Shown: positions 53,806-62,444 of the stretch, in pieces | Numbering within the stretch: position 1 is the first letter of the stretch | How the letters are laid out: each line of letters starts with the position of its first letter | DNA from: Nitrospirillum sp034653355 | Lineage (GTDB): Bacteria; Pseudomonadota; Alphaproteobacteria; Azospirillales; Azospirillaceae | Direction: 5' to 3' | DNA: 64,000 nt | Assembly: GCF_034653355.1 (NCBI RefSeq) | Contig: NZ_JAYEER010000001.1 | Span: 868,001-932,000 of the forward strand | The notes under the pieces: model-generated | Told to the model about the DNA's origin: nothing | Seen by the model: the letters and a program-made list of their open reading frames with translations, nothing else | Databases searched by the model: none | Program-made: the position numbers and the translations under genes

Positions 53806-56800
53806 TCACTCGGCGGCCGAGCCGGCGGGAACGGTGGTGGTGGCAAGCACGGCATGGCGCCGGCGATGCAGCAGGACGTACAATGCTGGAACCGCCAGCA
53901 GGGTCATGGGGGTGGAGAACAGCAGGCCGCCCATCACCGCGCGGGCCAGGGGGGCGTTCTGCTCGCCACCCTCGCTCAGCGCCAGGGCCATGGGGATCAT
54001 GCCCAGCACCATGGCCAGCGCCGTCATCATGACGGGGCGTAGGCGGGCGCCGCCGGCCTCCGCCATGGCGTCCAGGGGTGTCAGGCCCTGTTCGCGCCGC
54101 TGGTTGGCGAAGGACACCATCAGCACGCTGTTGGCGGTGGCGACACCGATGACCATGATCATACCCATCAGGGCCGGCTCGCTGAAGGTGGTGCCGGTGA
54201 GCAGCAGCATGACGGCGCCGCCCAGGATGGCAGCCGGGGTGGCCCCCAGCACGATCAGCGGGTCCAGCCATGACTGGAAGTTCACCACCATCAGCATGTA
54301 GACGAAGACCACGGCCAGGGCCATGCCGGCGGCGATGTCGCCGTAGGCCTGTTCCATGGTCTTGATCTGGCCGCCCATCTCGATGCGGTTGCCGGGCTTC
54401 AGCTGCGGGCGCACGGCCTCGATGGCGGCCTTGATATCGCGGCTGACCGATCCCAGGTCGCGGCCCGAGACGTTGGCGATGACGTCATAGCGGGGCGCGA
54501 AGGAGGTGCGGCTGATGTCCGCGGCCACCTTGGTCGGCACCAGCTTGGCCACGTTGCGCAGCAGTACCGGCGTCGTCACCCGCGTGGAATGGATGGGCGT
54601 GTTCAGCAGATCCTCGGCGGAGGCCATCAGGCGCTGCGGCGACTGCACCACGACCGGGTAGATGACCAGCGAGTTGACGTCCATCCAGTAGCTGGGATTG
54701 ACCACGCCCGAGGACGCCAGCGACACCAGCACCTCCTGCGCCACGTCGTTCTGGGTCAGGCCCAGCTCGGCCGCGCGGGCCCGATCGACCTCGATGCGGT
54801 AGGCCGGGGTGGCGGTCACCTGGCGCAACGTCACGTCCACCAGGCCGGGGATGTTCTTGAAGCGCTGGCGCAGATCCTCCGCGATCAAGGCGTTGGGCGC
54901 GCGGGCCGTGCCGATGATGCGGATGTCGATGGGGGTGGGCACGGCGCCGTTCAGGATCTGGCTGGTGATGTCGCCGGGCTTCTGGAAGATCTCCACGCCC
55001 GGGTAATCCTTGGCCACCATGGCGCGGATCTGCTCGACATACTCGTGGGTGGGCCGCGACCGCTTCTCGGTCAGGGCGCCCAGGATCTCACCGTCGGCGG
55101 AGCTGACCGTGACGCTGTCGGTCAGGCCCAGGTTCACCGGGTCGGGCAGGCCGATGTTGTCGATGATCAGGCCCAGTTCCTCTGGCGGGATGATCTTGCG
55201 GATGGACCGCTCGATGGCGCCGAACTGACGCGACGCTTCCTCCAGCCGGGTGCCGGCGGGGGTGCGGACGTGCAGGCGGAACTGGCCGGCGTCGACCTCG
55301 GGGAAGAAGTTGGTGCCGACGAAGGGGATGGTGGCGGCGGCGCAGACCAGCAGCACCACAGCGAAACCGGTTACCATCCACGGCCGTGACAGGCCGCCGC
55401 CCAGCACCCTCAGGTACCGCTGGCGCAGGCCCTCGAAGCCGCGCTCGAATCCGGCATGGAAGCGCGCCCAGGCGCCGGCCAGGCCGGTCGGGGGCGCAAC
55501 GTGGCCATGGTTGCCCTCCTCGCCATGGCCGTGGCCGCGCAGTTCCGCCGGCAGCAGCCAGGCGGCCATGGCCGGGACCAGGGTCCGCGACAGCACGTAG
55601 CTCATCAGCATGGAGGAGATGACGGCCAGCGCCAGGGGCGAGAACAGGTACTTGGCGATACCGTGCAGGAAGAAGATGGGCACGAACACGATGCAGATGC
55701 ACAGCGTCGAAACCAGGGCCGGGAAGGCCACCTCGTCCGAGCCTTCCAGGATGGCCTGGCGCAGCGGCTTGCCCATGCCGATGTGGCGGTGGATGTTCTC
55801 GATGGCCACGGTGCCGTCGTCCACCAGGATGCCGATGGCCAGCGCCAAGCCGCCCAGGGTCATGACGTTCAGGGTGTGGCCCGCCATGGACAGCACGGCC
55901 ACGGCCGTCAGGATGGACAGTGGGATGGAGGTCAGCACGATGGCCGTGCTGCGCCACCCGCCCAGGAACAGCAGGATCAGGATGGCCACCAGCGCGCCCA
56001 CGATCAGGCCTTCGTGCTGGATGCCCTCCATGGCGTGCTTGATGAAGGTGGTCTGGTCGAACAGCGGTTCAATGCGCATGCCGGCCGGGGCCGCCTTGCG
56101 GATTTCCGGCAGGCGGCGCATGACCTCGTCCACCACCGCCAGGGTGCTGGCGCCCCCCAGCTTCATGATGGTCAGCAGCACGGCGGGCTGGCCGTCCGCG
56201 TGCACGACATTCGTCTGCACGGCGGCGCCGTCGCGGACATTGGCCACGTCGCGCATGAACACGGTGCGGCCGTTCACATCGCGCAGGGGGATGTCGTTGA
56301 AGGTGTCGACGGCGATGGGCGAGCTGTTCAGGCCCACCTGGTATTCGGTGTCGCCGATCTTGGCGGTGCCGGAGGGCAGGTTCAGGTTCTGGGCGGTGAT
56401 GGCCTTGTTGACGTCGTTGGGCGTCAGGCCATAGCTGCGCAGCTTGTCCGGGTTGATGTCGACCATGATCTGGCGCGCGTTGCCGCCATAGGGCAGGGGC
56501 AGGCGCATGCCTGGGATGTCGCTGATCTGCGACCGGATGGTGATGCGGCCATAGTCGTACAGCTGCGCCTCCGACATGGTGTCGGACGACAGCGCCAGCT
56601 GCAGGATGGGCACGGAGGACCGGCTGTACTGCACGATCAGCGGCGGCTGCGTGCCGGTCGGCATGCGCTTCAGGATGGTCTGGCAGATGGCGGAAATCTG
56701 CGAGATGGCCAGGTCGATGTTCACGCCCGGCTGGAACGTGGTGCGGATGATGCCCACGCCGTTGGACGTCTCGGACTCCACCTCGGCCACGTTGTCGGCG

Positions 56801-57021
56801 GTGTTGATGATGGCCAGTTCACCGAAGGCGGTGATCTTGCCCGTCATTTCCTGGGCATCCAGGCCCGAGTAGCTCCACACCACCGTGACCGTGGGGATCT
56901 CCACCTCGGGAAAGATGTCCGTGGGCATCCGGAACAGGCTCAACACGCCCAGCAGCGTGATCAGGCCGGCCAGCACGGCGAAACTATAAGGGCGCCTCAG
57001 GGCGTAGGCGACGATCCACAT
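53806..57021 (-). CDS. RND efflux permease, HAE1-like
   Basis: 1071 residues from ATG 57021. Begins MWIVAYALRRPYSFAVLAGL; twelve membrane segments with two periplasmic loops. TM4 has AIGILVDDGTVAIENIHRHI with the Asp pair and TM10-11 has MIMVIGVATANSVLMVSFAN, lacking the usual TM10 lysine (K in AcrB), where the sequence reads A-T-A-N. A His/Gly-rich insert (GHGHGEEGNHGH) lies between TM6 and TM7, which could bind metal. Pumps a hydrophobic compound or metal; the operon has an adaptor but no outer-membrane factor. Confidence 0.9.
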   Translation of the reverse strand: MWIVAYALRRPYSFAVLAGLITLLGVLSLFRMPTDIFPEVEIPTVTVVWSYSGLDAQEMTGKITAFGELAIINTADNVAEVESETSNGVGIIRTTFQPGVNIDLAISQISAICQTILKRMPTGTQPPLIVQYSRSSVPILQLALSSDTMSEAQLYDYGRITIRSQISDIPGMRLPLPYGGNARQIMVDINPDKLRSYGLTPNDVNKAITAQNLNLPSGTAKIGDTEYQVGLNSSPIAVDTFNDIPLRDVNGRTVFMRDVANVRDGAAVQTNVVHADGQPAVLLTIMKLGGASTLAVVDEVMRRLPEIRKAAPAGMRIEPLFDQTTFIKHAMEGIQHEGLIVGALVAILILLFLGGWRSTAIVLTSIPLSILTAVAVLSMAGHTLNVMTLGGLALAIGILVDDGTVAIENIHRHIGMGKPLRQAILEGSDEVAFPALVSTLCICIVFVPIFFLHGIAKYLFSPLALAVISSMLMSYVLSRTLVPAMAAWLLPAELRGHGHGEEGNHGHVAPPTGLAGAWARFHAGFERGFEGLRQRYLRVLGGGLSRPWMVTGFAVVLLVCAAATIPFVGTNFFPEVDAGQFRLHVRTPAGTRLEEASRQFGAIERSIRKIIPPEELGLIIDNIGLPDPVNLGLTDSVTVSSADGEILGALTEKRSRPTHEYVEQIRAMVAKDYPGVEIFQKPGDITSQILNGAVPTPIDIRIIGTARAPNALIAEDLRQRFKNIPGLVDVTLRQVTATPAYRIEVDRARAAELGLTQNDVAQEVLVSLASSGVVNPSYWMDVNSLVIYPVVVQSPQRLMASAEDLLNTPIHSTRVTTPVLLRNVAKLVPTKVAADISRTSFAPRYDVIANVSGRDLGSVSRDIKAAIEAVRPQLKPGNRIEMGGQIKTMEQAYGDIAAGMALAVVFVYMLMVVNFQSWLDPLIVLGATPAAILGGAVMLLLTGTTFSEPALMGMIMVIGVATANSVLMVSFANQRREQGLTPLDAMAEAGGARLRPVMMTALAMVLGMIPMALALSEGGEQNAPLARAVMGGLLFSTPMTLLAVPALYVLLHRRRHAVLATTTVPAGSAAE

Positions 57022-57249
57022 GGGGGCGGGGCTCCGGCAATGCGATGCGGAAGAATGCAACGCTACGCCCAGGGGCCGGGGTCGCCCCCCGCCCGGCACA
57101 GCCCGGAATAATTAACGCGCTTACGGGATGAGGGGAACCTACTTCGATACGCAACGGTTCGAATTTAGGCATGCCGCGACCAATCGCCGCCAATTCGCAA
57201 AACTGTGGCCTGCGTCACTGCGTCCGATGATGGAGGGTTGTAGCTGCGG

Positions 57250-58463
57250 TCAGCCCTGGATCGCCAAGCCCTCCCTGGGGACGTTCTCGGCCGCGTCCTG
57301 CCGCCCGGCGGCGGGGCGGTCGGACAGCGACGGCACCCAACGGACCACCACATACAGGCCGAAACCGCAGGCCAGCAGCGGCTTGAACCACGTGGCGGTC
57401 GCCAGGTGCATGCCCCGCGTCCAGACGTGGGTGGTCAGCGCGAAGCATAGCAGCACCAGCACCCAGCCCAGGGCGCGGTTGCGACGGACATGGAATTCCC
57501 AGCCCGCCAGGGCGCCGGCGACCAGCGCCATGTCGCCGAAATGGCCCAGCACCGTGCGCGGGTTGAACAGCAGCAGATAGGTCACGATCAGCGCCGCCAC
57601 GGTGGCGCTGGCCCGGTGCGCGGTCAGGCGGCCGACGGCGCCACGGGCCAGGATCAGAACGGCGATGCCCGCCAGGACGCGGATGACGGTCTGCGCCATC
57701 AGGTCCAGCGGCAGGCCCAGGGTGGCCAGGCCATTGGCGAAGTCATGCCAGACACCGCCGCCGGGGTTGGCGCTGCTCATGGTCTTGCGCACCAGCTGGC
57801 CATATTCGCCCAGGGCGTAGCCGGGGTCCCAATGCGCCAGGGGCAGGGCCAGGGCCGCCGCCAGCCACAGCGCCAGAGACAGGCGCAGGCGCGGCCACAG
57901 GGCGAAGGCCAGCATCACCAGGGCCAGGGCCTGGGGCTTGAAGGCCCCCGCCAGCACCAGCAGGAAGGCGGCGCGGCGCCAGCGGCCCTCCGCCACGTCG
58001 GCCAGGCCGGCCAGCATCAGGCCCAGCATCAGGAATTCCGTTTGCGCGCCACGCAGATCCACCACGCCGATGGGCAGGGCCGCCAGCAGGGCCACGCCGA
58101 ACACGCGTTGCCAGTCGGCCCCCCGCGGGTCCGCCGGCGCCAGCAGCCGGCACAGCCGGGCCACCCCCCACCAGCACATGGCCAGCAGGCTCAGGCGCCA
58201 CAGGGCATCGCCCAGCAGGGGGGAAGATAGGCCCAGGGGGTGAACAGCACGGCGCTGGACGGCAGGTAGAGGAAGCCATTGATGCCGTCCTCGTATATCT
58301 CCGCGCCTTGCCACCAGGCCCACGTGGCCTCGGCATAAATGTGGAATTCCGAAACGAACCGTCCACTTATCACCTGGGCCTCGATGGCCACCAGGGCGGC
58401 CGTCCAAAGGGCAAGGCCGAAGACCAGCGGGCGGGCCAGGGAAGGGAAGGACAGGCGAACCAT
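57250..58463 (-). CDS. GT87/DUF2029-type polytopic glycosyltransferase, frameshifted as sequenced
   Basis: ATG 58463 opens VRLSFPSLARPLVFGLALW and continues to GFLYLPSSAVLFTPWAYLPP, then meets a stop because a C/G run is six bases long (58218-58223 on the plus strand). With one more base the text passes directly to LLGDALWRLSLLAMCWWGVA and on to the end at 57250, giving 404 residues. About nine membrane helices; the FHIYAEATWAWWQG / PSSAVLFTPWAYL pattern fits GT87 mannosyltransferase-like GT-C proteins that use polyprenyl-phosphate sugars in the periplasm. Substrate unknown. Precedes the cobalamin riboswitch divergently. Confidence 0.8.
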
Positions 58464-58625
58464 GCTGGGGATTAACCTATCTCATAGGTAATAGGCTCTA
58501 TGGTCTATGCCTAACACCTTTGCGCTCAAGGTCAAGCCCTAAGGCCTAGCCATTGCGCATTTATGATAAAATGTCGCGACACCGCCCTTGCCGGGTACGG
58601 GGTGTTTGCCGTAAGGCTGCCTTCG

Positions 58626-58828
58626 CCGACGGTTCCGCAGGCCCGCCTGTGGATGAAAAGGGAACGTGGTGGGGGTGCCTGGCACCCGACTCCACGGCTG
58701 CCCCCGCAACTGTGAACGGTGAGCGCCGCCCCTCCCCTGGTCATGGGGGAATGGCCACTGGGTTCCTTCCGGAGCCTGGGAAGGCCGGGCCGGTGCCGTG
58801 ACCCGTGAGCCAGGAGACCTGCCGTCGG
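58626..58828 (+). ncRNA. Cobalamin riboswitch (AdoCbl aptamer)
   Basis: Outer stem P1: CCGACGG (58626-58632) with CCGTCGG (58822-58828). Conserved core: GGGAA near 58660, CTGCCCCCGCAACTGT near 58698-58713, CCACTGGG near 58753, and the B12 box AGCCAGGAGACCTGCC at 58808-58823. Its CCTGC can pair with GCAGG at 58637. It lies about 170 nt upstream of cobU and should switch off the cobU-cobO-cobQ-bluB run when cobalamin is abundant. Confidence 0.95.
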
Positions 58829-58922
58829 TGATGTTGGTCGCGGGCGGGGTGTCCCGGCGGAACCGGTCAGCGGCGGTGCGGGCCTCGTGACCCCGCGGCC
58901 CCTCGGTCTCGTCGACAGCGCA

Positions 58923-58983
58923 ATCCCATCCTTCCGGCGGGTCTTGGCCTTTGGTACCACCGGTGCCTGACACCGGATGGGAT
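58923..58983 (+). promoter_or_regulatory. Candidate riboswitch expression platform masking the cobU ribosome binding site
   Basis: ATCCCATCC (58923-58931) is the exact reverse complement of GGATGGGAT (58975-58983), which overlaps the purine-rich cobU ribosome binding region (58979-58988). Nested inside is a 6-bp hairpin CCGGTG / CACCGG (58960-58976) that shares two bases with the outer stem. This supports control of translation start rather than termination; no T-tract is present. Confidence 0.5.
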
Positions 58984-58995
58984 GGGAACCGACGA

Positions 58996-59520
58996 ATGAC
59001 GCATGAGCACAAGGCCGTCCCAGGCATCACCCTGGTCCTGGGTGGCGCCCGCTCCGGCAAAAGCCGCTTCGCCGAAGGGCTGGTGACCGCCCTGCCGGGT
59101 CCCTGGACCTATATCGCCACCGCCCAGGCCTGGGACGACGAGATGCGCGACCGCATCCGCCAGCACCAGGCCGACCGCGCGTCGGGCTGGACGACGGTGG
59201 AGGTGCCGCTGGACCTCGGGGGCGTGCTGGCCGCCCATGGCCATGGGCCCGTGCTGGTCGACTGCCTGACCCTGTGGCTGACCAACGTCATGCTGGCCGA
59301 CCGGGACGTTCCCGCCGCCATGACCGCGCTGCAGGCGGCGCTGGCCGCCTGCGCCGGCCCCATCGTGCTGGTTGGTAATGAGGTGGGCATGGGCATCGTG
59401 CCGGAGAACGCATTGGCCCGCGCCTTCCGCGACCACGCCGGACGCCTGCACCAGCGTTTGGCGGCCATGGCGTCGCAGGTCTTCCTGACGGTGGCGGGCC
59501 TGCCCCTGAAAGTGAAATAA
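58996..59520 (+). CDS. cobU: Adenosylcobinamide kinase / adenosylcobinamide-phosphate guanylyltransferase
   Basis: 174 residues from ATG 58996 (also called CobP in alphaproteobacteria). P-loop GGARSGKSRFAEGL at the N-terminus, TYIATAQAWDDEMRDRI with the nucleotide-accepting region, LVDCLTLWLTNVM and VGNEVGMGIVP are all typical. It phosphorylates adenosylcobinamide and attaches GMP for lower-ligand assembly. First gene under the cobalamin riboswitch. Confidence 0.95.
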   Translation: MTHEHKAVPGITLVLGGARSGKSRFAEGLVTALPGPWTYIATAQAWDDEMRDRIRQHQADRASGWTTVEVPLDLGGVLAAHGHGPVLVDCLTLWLTNVMLADRDVPAAMTALQAALAACAGPIVLVGNEVGMGIVPENALARAFRDHAGRLHQRLAAMASQVFLTVAGLPLKVK

Positions 59521-59537
59521 GGGTGAAGGAGGAAGCC

Positions 59538-60173
59538 ATGGCCGATCTTGAGACCCCTGAAGACCCGTTGCCTGACGACGAAGCCGCCCGTCATCGCGAG
59601 AAGATGCGAAAGCGCAAGGTGGTGCAGGACGCCCGCGTTGCCCAGGCGACGCGGGAGAAGGGCCTGCTGATGGTCCACACGGGCCCCGGCAAGGGCAAGA
59701 CCACGGCGGCGCTGGGCATGATGCTCCGCACCGCCGGTTATGGCCTGCGCGTGGGTTTCGTCCAGTTCGTGAAGGGCAACTGGGCGACGGGGGAGCAGAC
59801 GGCGCTGAAGCGCTTTTCCGACCTGATCGACCATCATGTGATGGGCGAGGGCTTCACCTGGGACACCCAGGACAAGGAACGCGACATCGCGGCCGCCGTC
59901 CGCGCCTGGGATCTGGGGCGGCGGATGCTGGCCGATCCGCGGTATCATCTGGTGGTGCTGGATGAGATCAACATCGTGCTGCGCTATGGCTATCTGGACG
60001 TGGCGGCGGTGCTGGCCGGCCTGAACGCCCGCCTGTCCGACACGCACGTCCTGCTCACCGGCCGCAACGCCAAGGCGGAGGTCATCGAGGCCGCCGACCT
60101 GGTGACGGAGTTCCAGGCGGTGAAGCACCCCTTCCAGGCCGGCATCAAGGCACAGCGCGGGATCGACTTCTGA
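59538..60173 (+). CDS. cobO: Cob(I)yrinic acid a,c-diamide adenosyltransferase
   Basis: 211 residues from ATG 59538, preceded by AAGGAGG. CobA/CobO/BtuR family: basic N-terminal segment (HREKMRKRKVVQDAR), P-loop HTGPGKGKTTAALGM, GYGLRVGFVQFVKG, and VVLDEINIVLRYGYLD. It transfers the 5'-deoxyadenosyl group from ATP to cobalt. Its last base is shared with the cobQ start. Confidence 0.95.
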   Translation: MADLETPEDPLPDDEAARHREKMRKRKVVQDARVAQATREKGLLMVHTGPGKGKTTAALGMMLRTAGYGLRVGFVQFVKGNWATGEQTALKRFSDLIDHHVMGEGFTWDTQDKERDIAAAVRAWDLGRRMLADPRYHLVVLDEINIVLRYGYLDVAAVLAGLNARLSDTHVLLTGRNAKAEVIEAADLVTEFQAVKHPFQAGIKAQRGIDF

Positions 60174-61666
60174 TGGCGGACGGTATCGCCGGGGGCGCCC
60201 GCGCCCTCATGATCCAGGGCACCGGCTCCGATGTCGGCAAATCGCTGCTGGTGGCGGCGCTGGCCCGGGCCTACACCCGGCGCGGCCTGCGGGTGCGCCC
60301 GTTCAAGCCGCAGAACATGTCCAACAACGCCGCCGTGACGCCGGATGGCGGGGAGATCGGTCGCGCCCAGGCGCTGCAGGCCCGCGCCTGCGGCGTCCCG
60401 CCGTCAGTGGACATGAACCCGGTGCTGCTGAAGCCGCAGACGGACGTGGGGGCGCAGCTGGTGCTGCGTGGCCGGGTGCTGGGCAATGCCGAGGCGTCCG
60501 CCTACCAGCGCCGCAAAGGGGAACTGCTGCCGGCCGTGCTGGAAAGCTTCCATCGCCTGCGGGCCGATTGCGACCTGGTGGTGGTGGAAGGGGCGGGCAG
60601 CCCGGCGGAAACCAACCTGCGCGCCGGCGACATCGCCAACATGGGTTTCGCCCGCGCCGCCGGCGTGCCGGTGGTGCTGGCCGGCGACATCGACCGGGGC
60701 GGCGTCATCGCCAGCCTGGTGGGCACCCATCACGTGCTGGACGTGGAGGATCGCGCCCAGATCCGGGGCTTCCTCATCAACAAATTCCGCGGCGACGTCC
60801 GCCTGTTCGAAAAGGGCGTGACGGAGATCGAGGCCCGCACCCGTTGGCCCTGCTTCGGCGTCATGCCGCACCAGCCGGCGGCGGCGCGCCTGCCGGCCGA
60901 GGACGGCATGGACCTGGCGCACTGGGCGAAACGCACCTCCGGCGGGCCCTTGCGCATCGCCGTGCCCATGCTGTCGCGCATCGCGAATTTCGACGACCTC
61001 GACCCCCTGCGGCTGGAGCCGGGCGTGACGGTGGAGATGGTGCCGCCCGGGCGGCCCCTGCCCGGTGACGCCCAGGGCGTCATCCTACCGGGGTCCAAGG
61101 CCACGCTGGCGGACCTGGCCTTCTTCCGCGCGCAGGGGTGGGACGTCGACCTGGCCGGGCATGTGCGCCGGGGCGGCTGGGTGCTGGGCCTGTGCGGCGG
61201 CTATCAGATGCTGGGCCGCGTCGTGGCGGACCCCGACGGCATCGAGGGGCCGCCCGGCACCGCCGCCGGCCTGGGCTATCTGGATGTGGAAACCGTGCTG
61301 GCCCCGGCCAAGACCCTGCGGGCGGTGACGGGCCGCGACGCCGCCAGCGGGGCGGCCCTCACGGGCTATGAGATGCATTTGGGCGTGACCCAGGGGCCGG
61401 ATCGCGCCCGGCCGCTGCTGCACCTGGACGCCGAGGGCGGTGGCATGGTGGCGGAAGGGGCGGTCAGCTTTGGTGGCCGCATCGCCGGCACCTATGTCCA
61501 CGGCCTGTTCGGCCATGACGCCCAGCGGGCGGCTTGGCTGAAGCGGTGGAACGTGGCCCCGGGCCTGGACAGTTACGATGGTACGGTGGAGGCGGCGTTG
61601 AATGAGCTGGCCATGGCCGCCGAACGCCACCTGGACCTCGACGCGCTATGGGCCATCAGTCGATGA
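60173..61666 (+). CDS. cobQ: Cobyric acid synthase
   Basis: 497 residues. N-terminal dethiobiotin-synthetase-like domain (MIQGTGSDVGKSLLVAAL; KPQNMSNNAAVTPDGGEIGRAQ) and C-terminal glutamine amidotransferase with the nucleophile in GLCGGYQMLGR and catalytic His in GTYVHGLFGHD. It amidates four carboxylates of adenosylcobyrinic acid a,c-diamide. Start ATG overlaps the cobO stop by one base. Length is typical. Confidence 0.96.
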   Translation: MADGIAGGARALMIQGTGSDVGKSLLVAALARAYTRRGLRVRPFKPQNMSNNAAVTPDGGEIGRAQALQARACGVPPSVDMNPVLLKPQTDVGAQLVLRGRVLGNAEASAYQRRKGELLPAVLESFHRLRADCDLVVVEGAGSPAETNLRAGDIANMGFARAAGVPVVLAGDIDRGGVIASLVGTHHVLDVEDRAQIRGFLINKFRGDVRLFEKGVTEIEARTRWPCFGVMPHQPAAARLPAEDGMDLAHWAKRTSGGPLRIAVPMLSRIANFDDLDPLRLEPGVTVEMVPPGRPLPGDAQGVILPGSKATLADLAFFRAQGWDVDLAGHVRRGGWVLGLCGGYQMLGRVVADPDGIEGPPGTAAGLGYLDVETVLAPAKTLRAVTGRDAASGAALTGYEMHLGVTQGPDRARPLLHLDAEGGGMVAEGAVSFGGRIAGTYVHGLFGHDAQRAAWLKRWNVAPGLDSYDGTVEAALNELAMAAERHLDLDALWAISR

Positions 61667-62316
61667 CTGTTCCCGGCAAGCCGCGCCCCGACTTCGATGC
61701 GGACTTCCGGTCCCACTTTCGCGACCTGCTGGTCTGGCGCCGCGACGTGCGGCGTTTCCGCACCGACCCGCTGCCCGACGGTTTGCTGGAACGGCTGCTG
61801 GACCTCGCCTGCCTGGCCCCCTCCGTGGGGCTCAGCCAGCCCTGGCGCTTCGTCCGCGTGGATGACCCGGCCCGCCGCGACGCCGTGCGGGCGGAGTTCG
61901 AGCGCTGCAACGCCGAGGCGCTGGCCGCCCAGGTGCCGGACCGCGCCCGCCTCTACGCCAGCCTGAAGCTGGCCGGTTTGCGCGAGGCACCCTGCCACCT
62001 GGCGGTGTTCATCGACCCCGACCCCAGCCAGGGTGCCGGCCTGGGCCGCCGCACCATGCCGGAGACCCTGGCCTATTCCGCCGTGGCGGCCATCCAGACC
62101 CTGTGGCTGGCGGCCCGGGCGGAGGGTATCGGCCTGGGCTGGGTTTCCATCCTGCGGCCGGAGATGATGAACAGCCTGCTGGAGGTGCCGGCCGCGTGGC
62201 GCCTGGTGGGCTACCTCTGCATCGGTTATCCCGCCGAGCCGGACGATGTGCCCGAACTGGAACGCGCCCACTGGGAACACCGGCATCCGCTGTCGGATGT
62301 CTTGTTTCAAAGATGA
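61663..62316 (+). CDS. bluB: 5,6-dimethylbenzimidazole synthase
   Basis: 217 residues from ATG 61663, overlapping the cobQ stop (ATGA); a start at 61648 adds five residues. Nitroreductase-like fold with the BluB pattern: RRDVRRFRTDPLPDGLLERL, APSVGLSQPWRFVRVDD, and PETLAYSAVAAIQTLWLAAR, GLGWVSILRPEMM. It breaks down reduced FMN with oxygen to 5,6-dimethylbenzimidazole, the lower ligand, so the cell makes B12 aerobically. Confidence 0.95.
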   Translation: MTVPGKPRPDFDADFRSHFRDLLVWRRDVRRFRTDPLPDGLLERLLDLACLAPSVGLSQPWRFVRVDDPARRDAVRAEFERCNAEALAAQVPDRARLYASLKLAGLREAPCHLAVFIDPDPSQGAGLGRRTMPETLAYSAVAAIQTLWLAARAEGIGLGWVSILRPEMMNSLLEVPAAWRLVGYLCIGYPAEPDDVPELERAHWEHRHPLSDVLFQR

Positions 62317-62337
62317 GAGTTCCCTCAGGCGCCGGGC

Positions 62338-62420
62338 GCCGCCTTCCGGCGGCTTGGCTTATCCTCGGTTTCCAGTCCGCTGACGCTCCCCGGAAACCTC
62401 CGGCGGATGCGGTCGCATCC
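62338..62420 (+). repeat. Three-hairpin structured intergenic repeat, copy 3
   Basis: Hairpin 1: GCCGCC-TTCC-GGCGGC (62338-62353). Hairpin 2: GGTTTCC (62367-62373) with GGAAACC (62392-62398), loop AGTCCGCTGACGCTCCCC. Hairpin 3: GGATGC-GGTC-GCATCC (62405-62420). Located between the convergent bluB and cobD genes, where it could also act as a transcription boundary although no T-tract follows. Confidence 0.8.
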
Positions 62421-62444
62421 TTGTCGCCACGCGCCGGTCGCGTC

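Noticed and set aside
55456..57111. 551-codon open frame opposite the second RND permease
   Set aside because: His/Gln/Gly-rich antisense translation typical of GC-rich coding DNA, without recognisable motifs.
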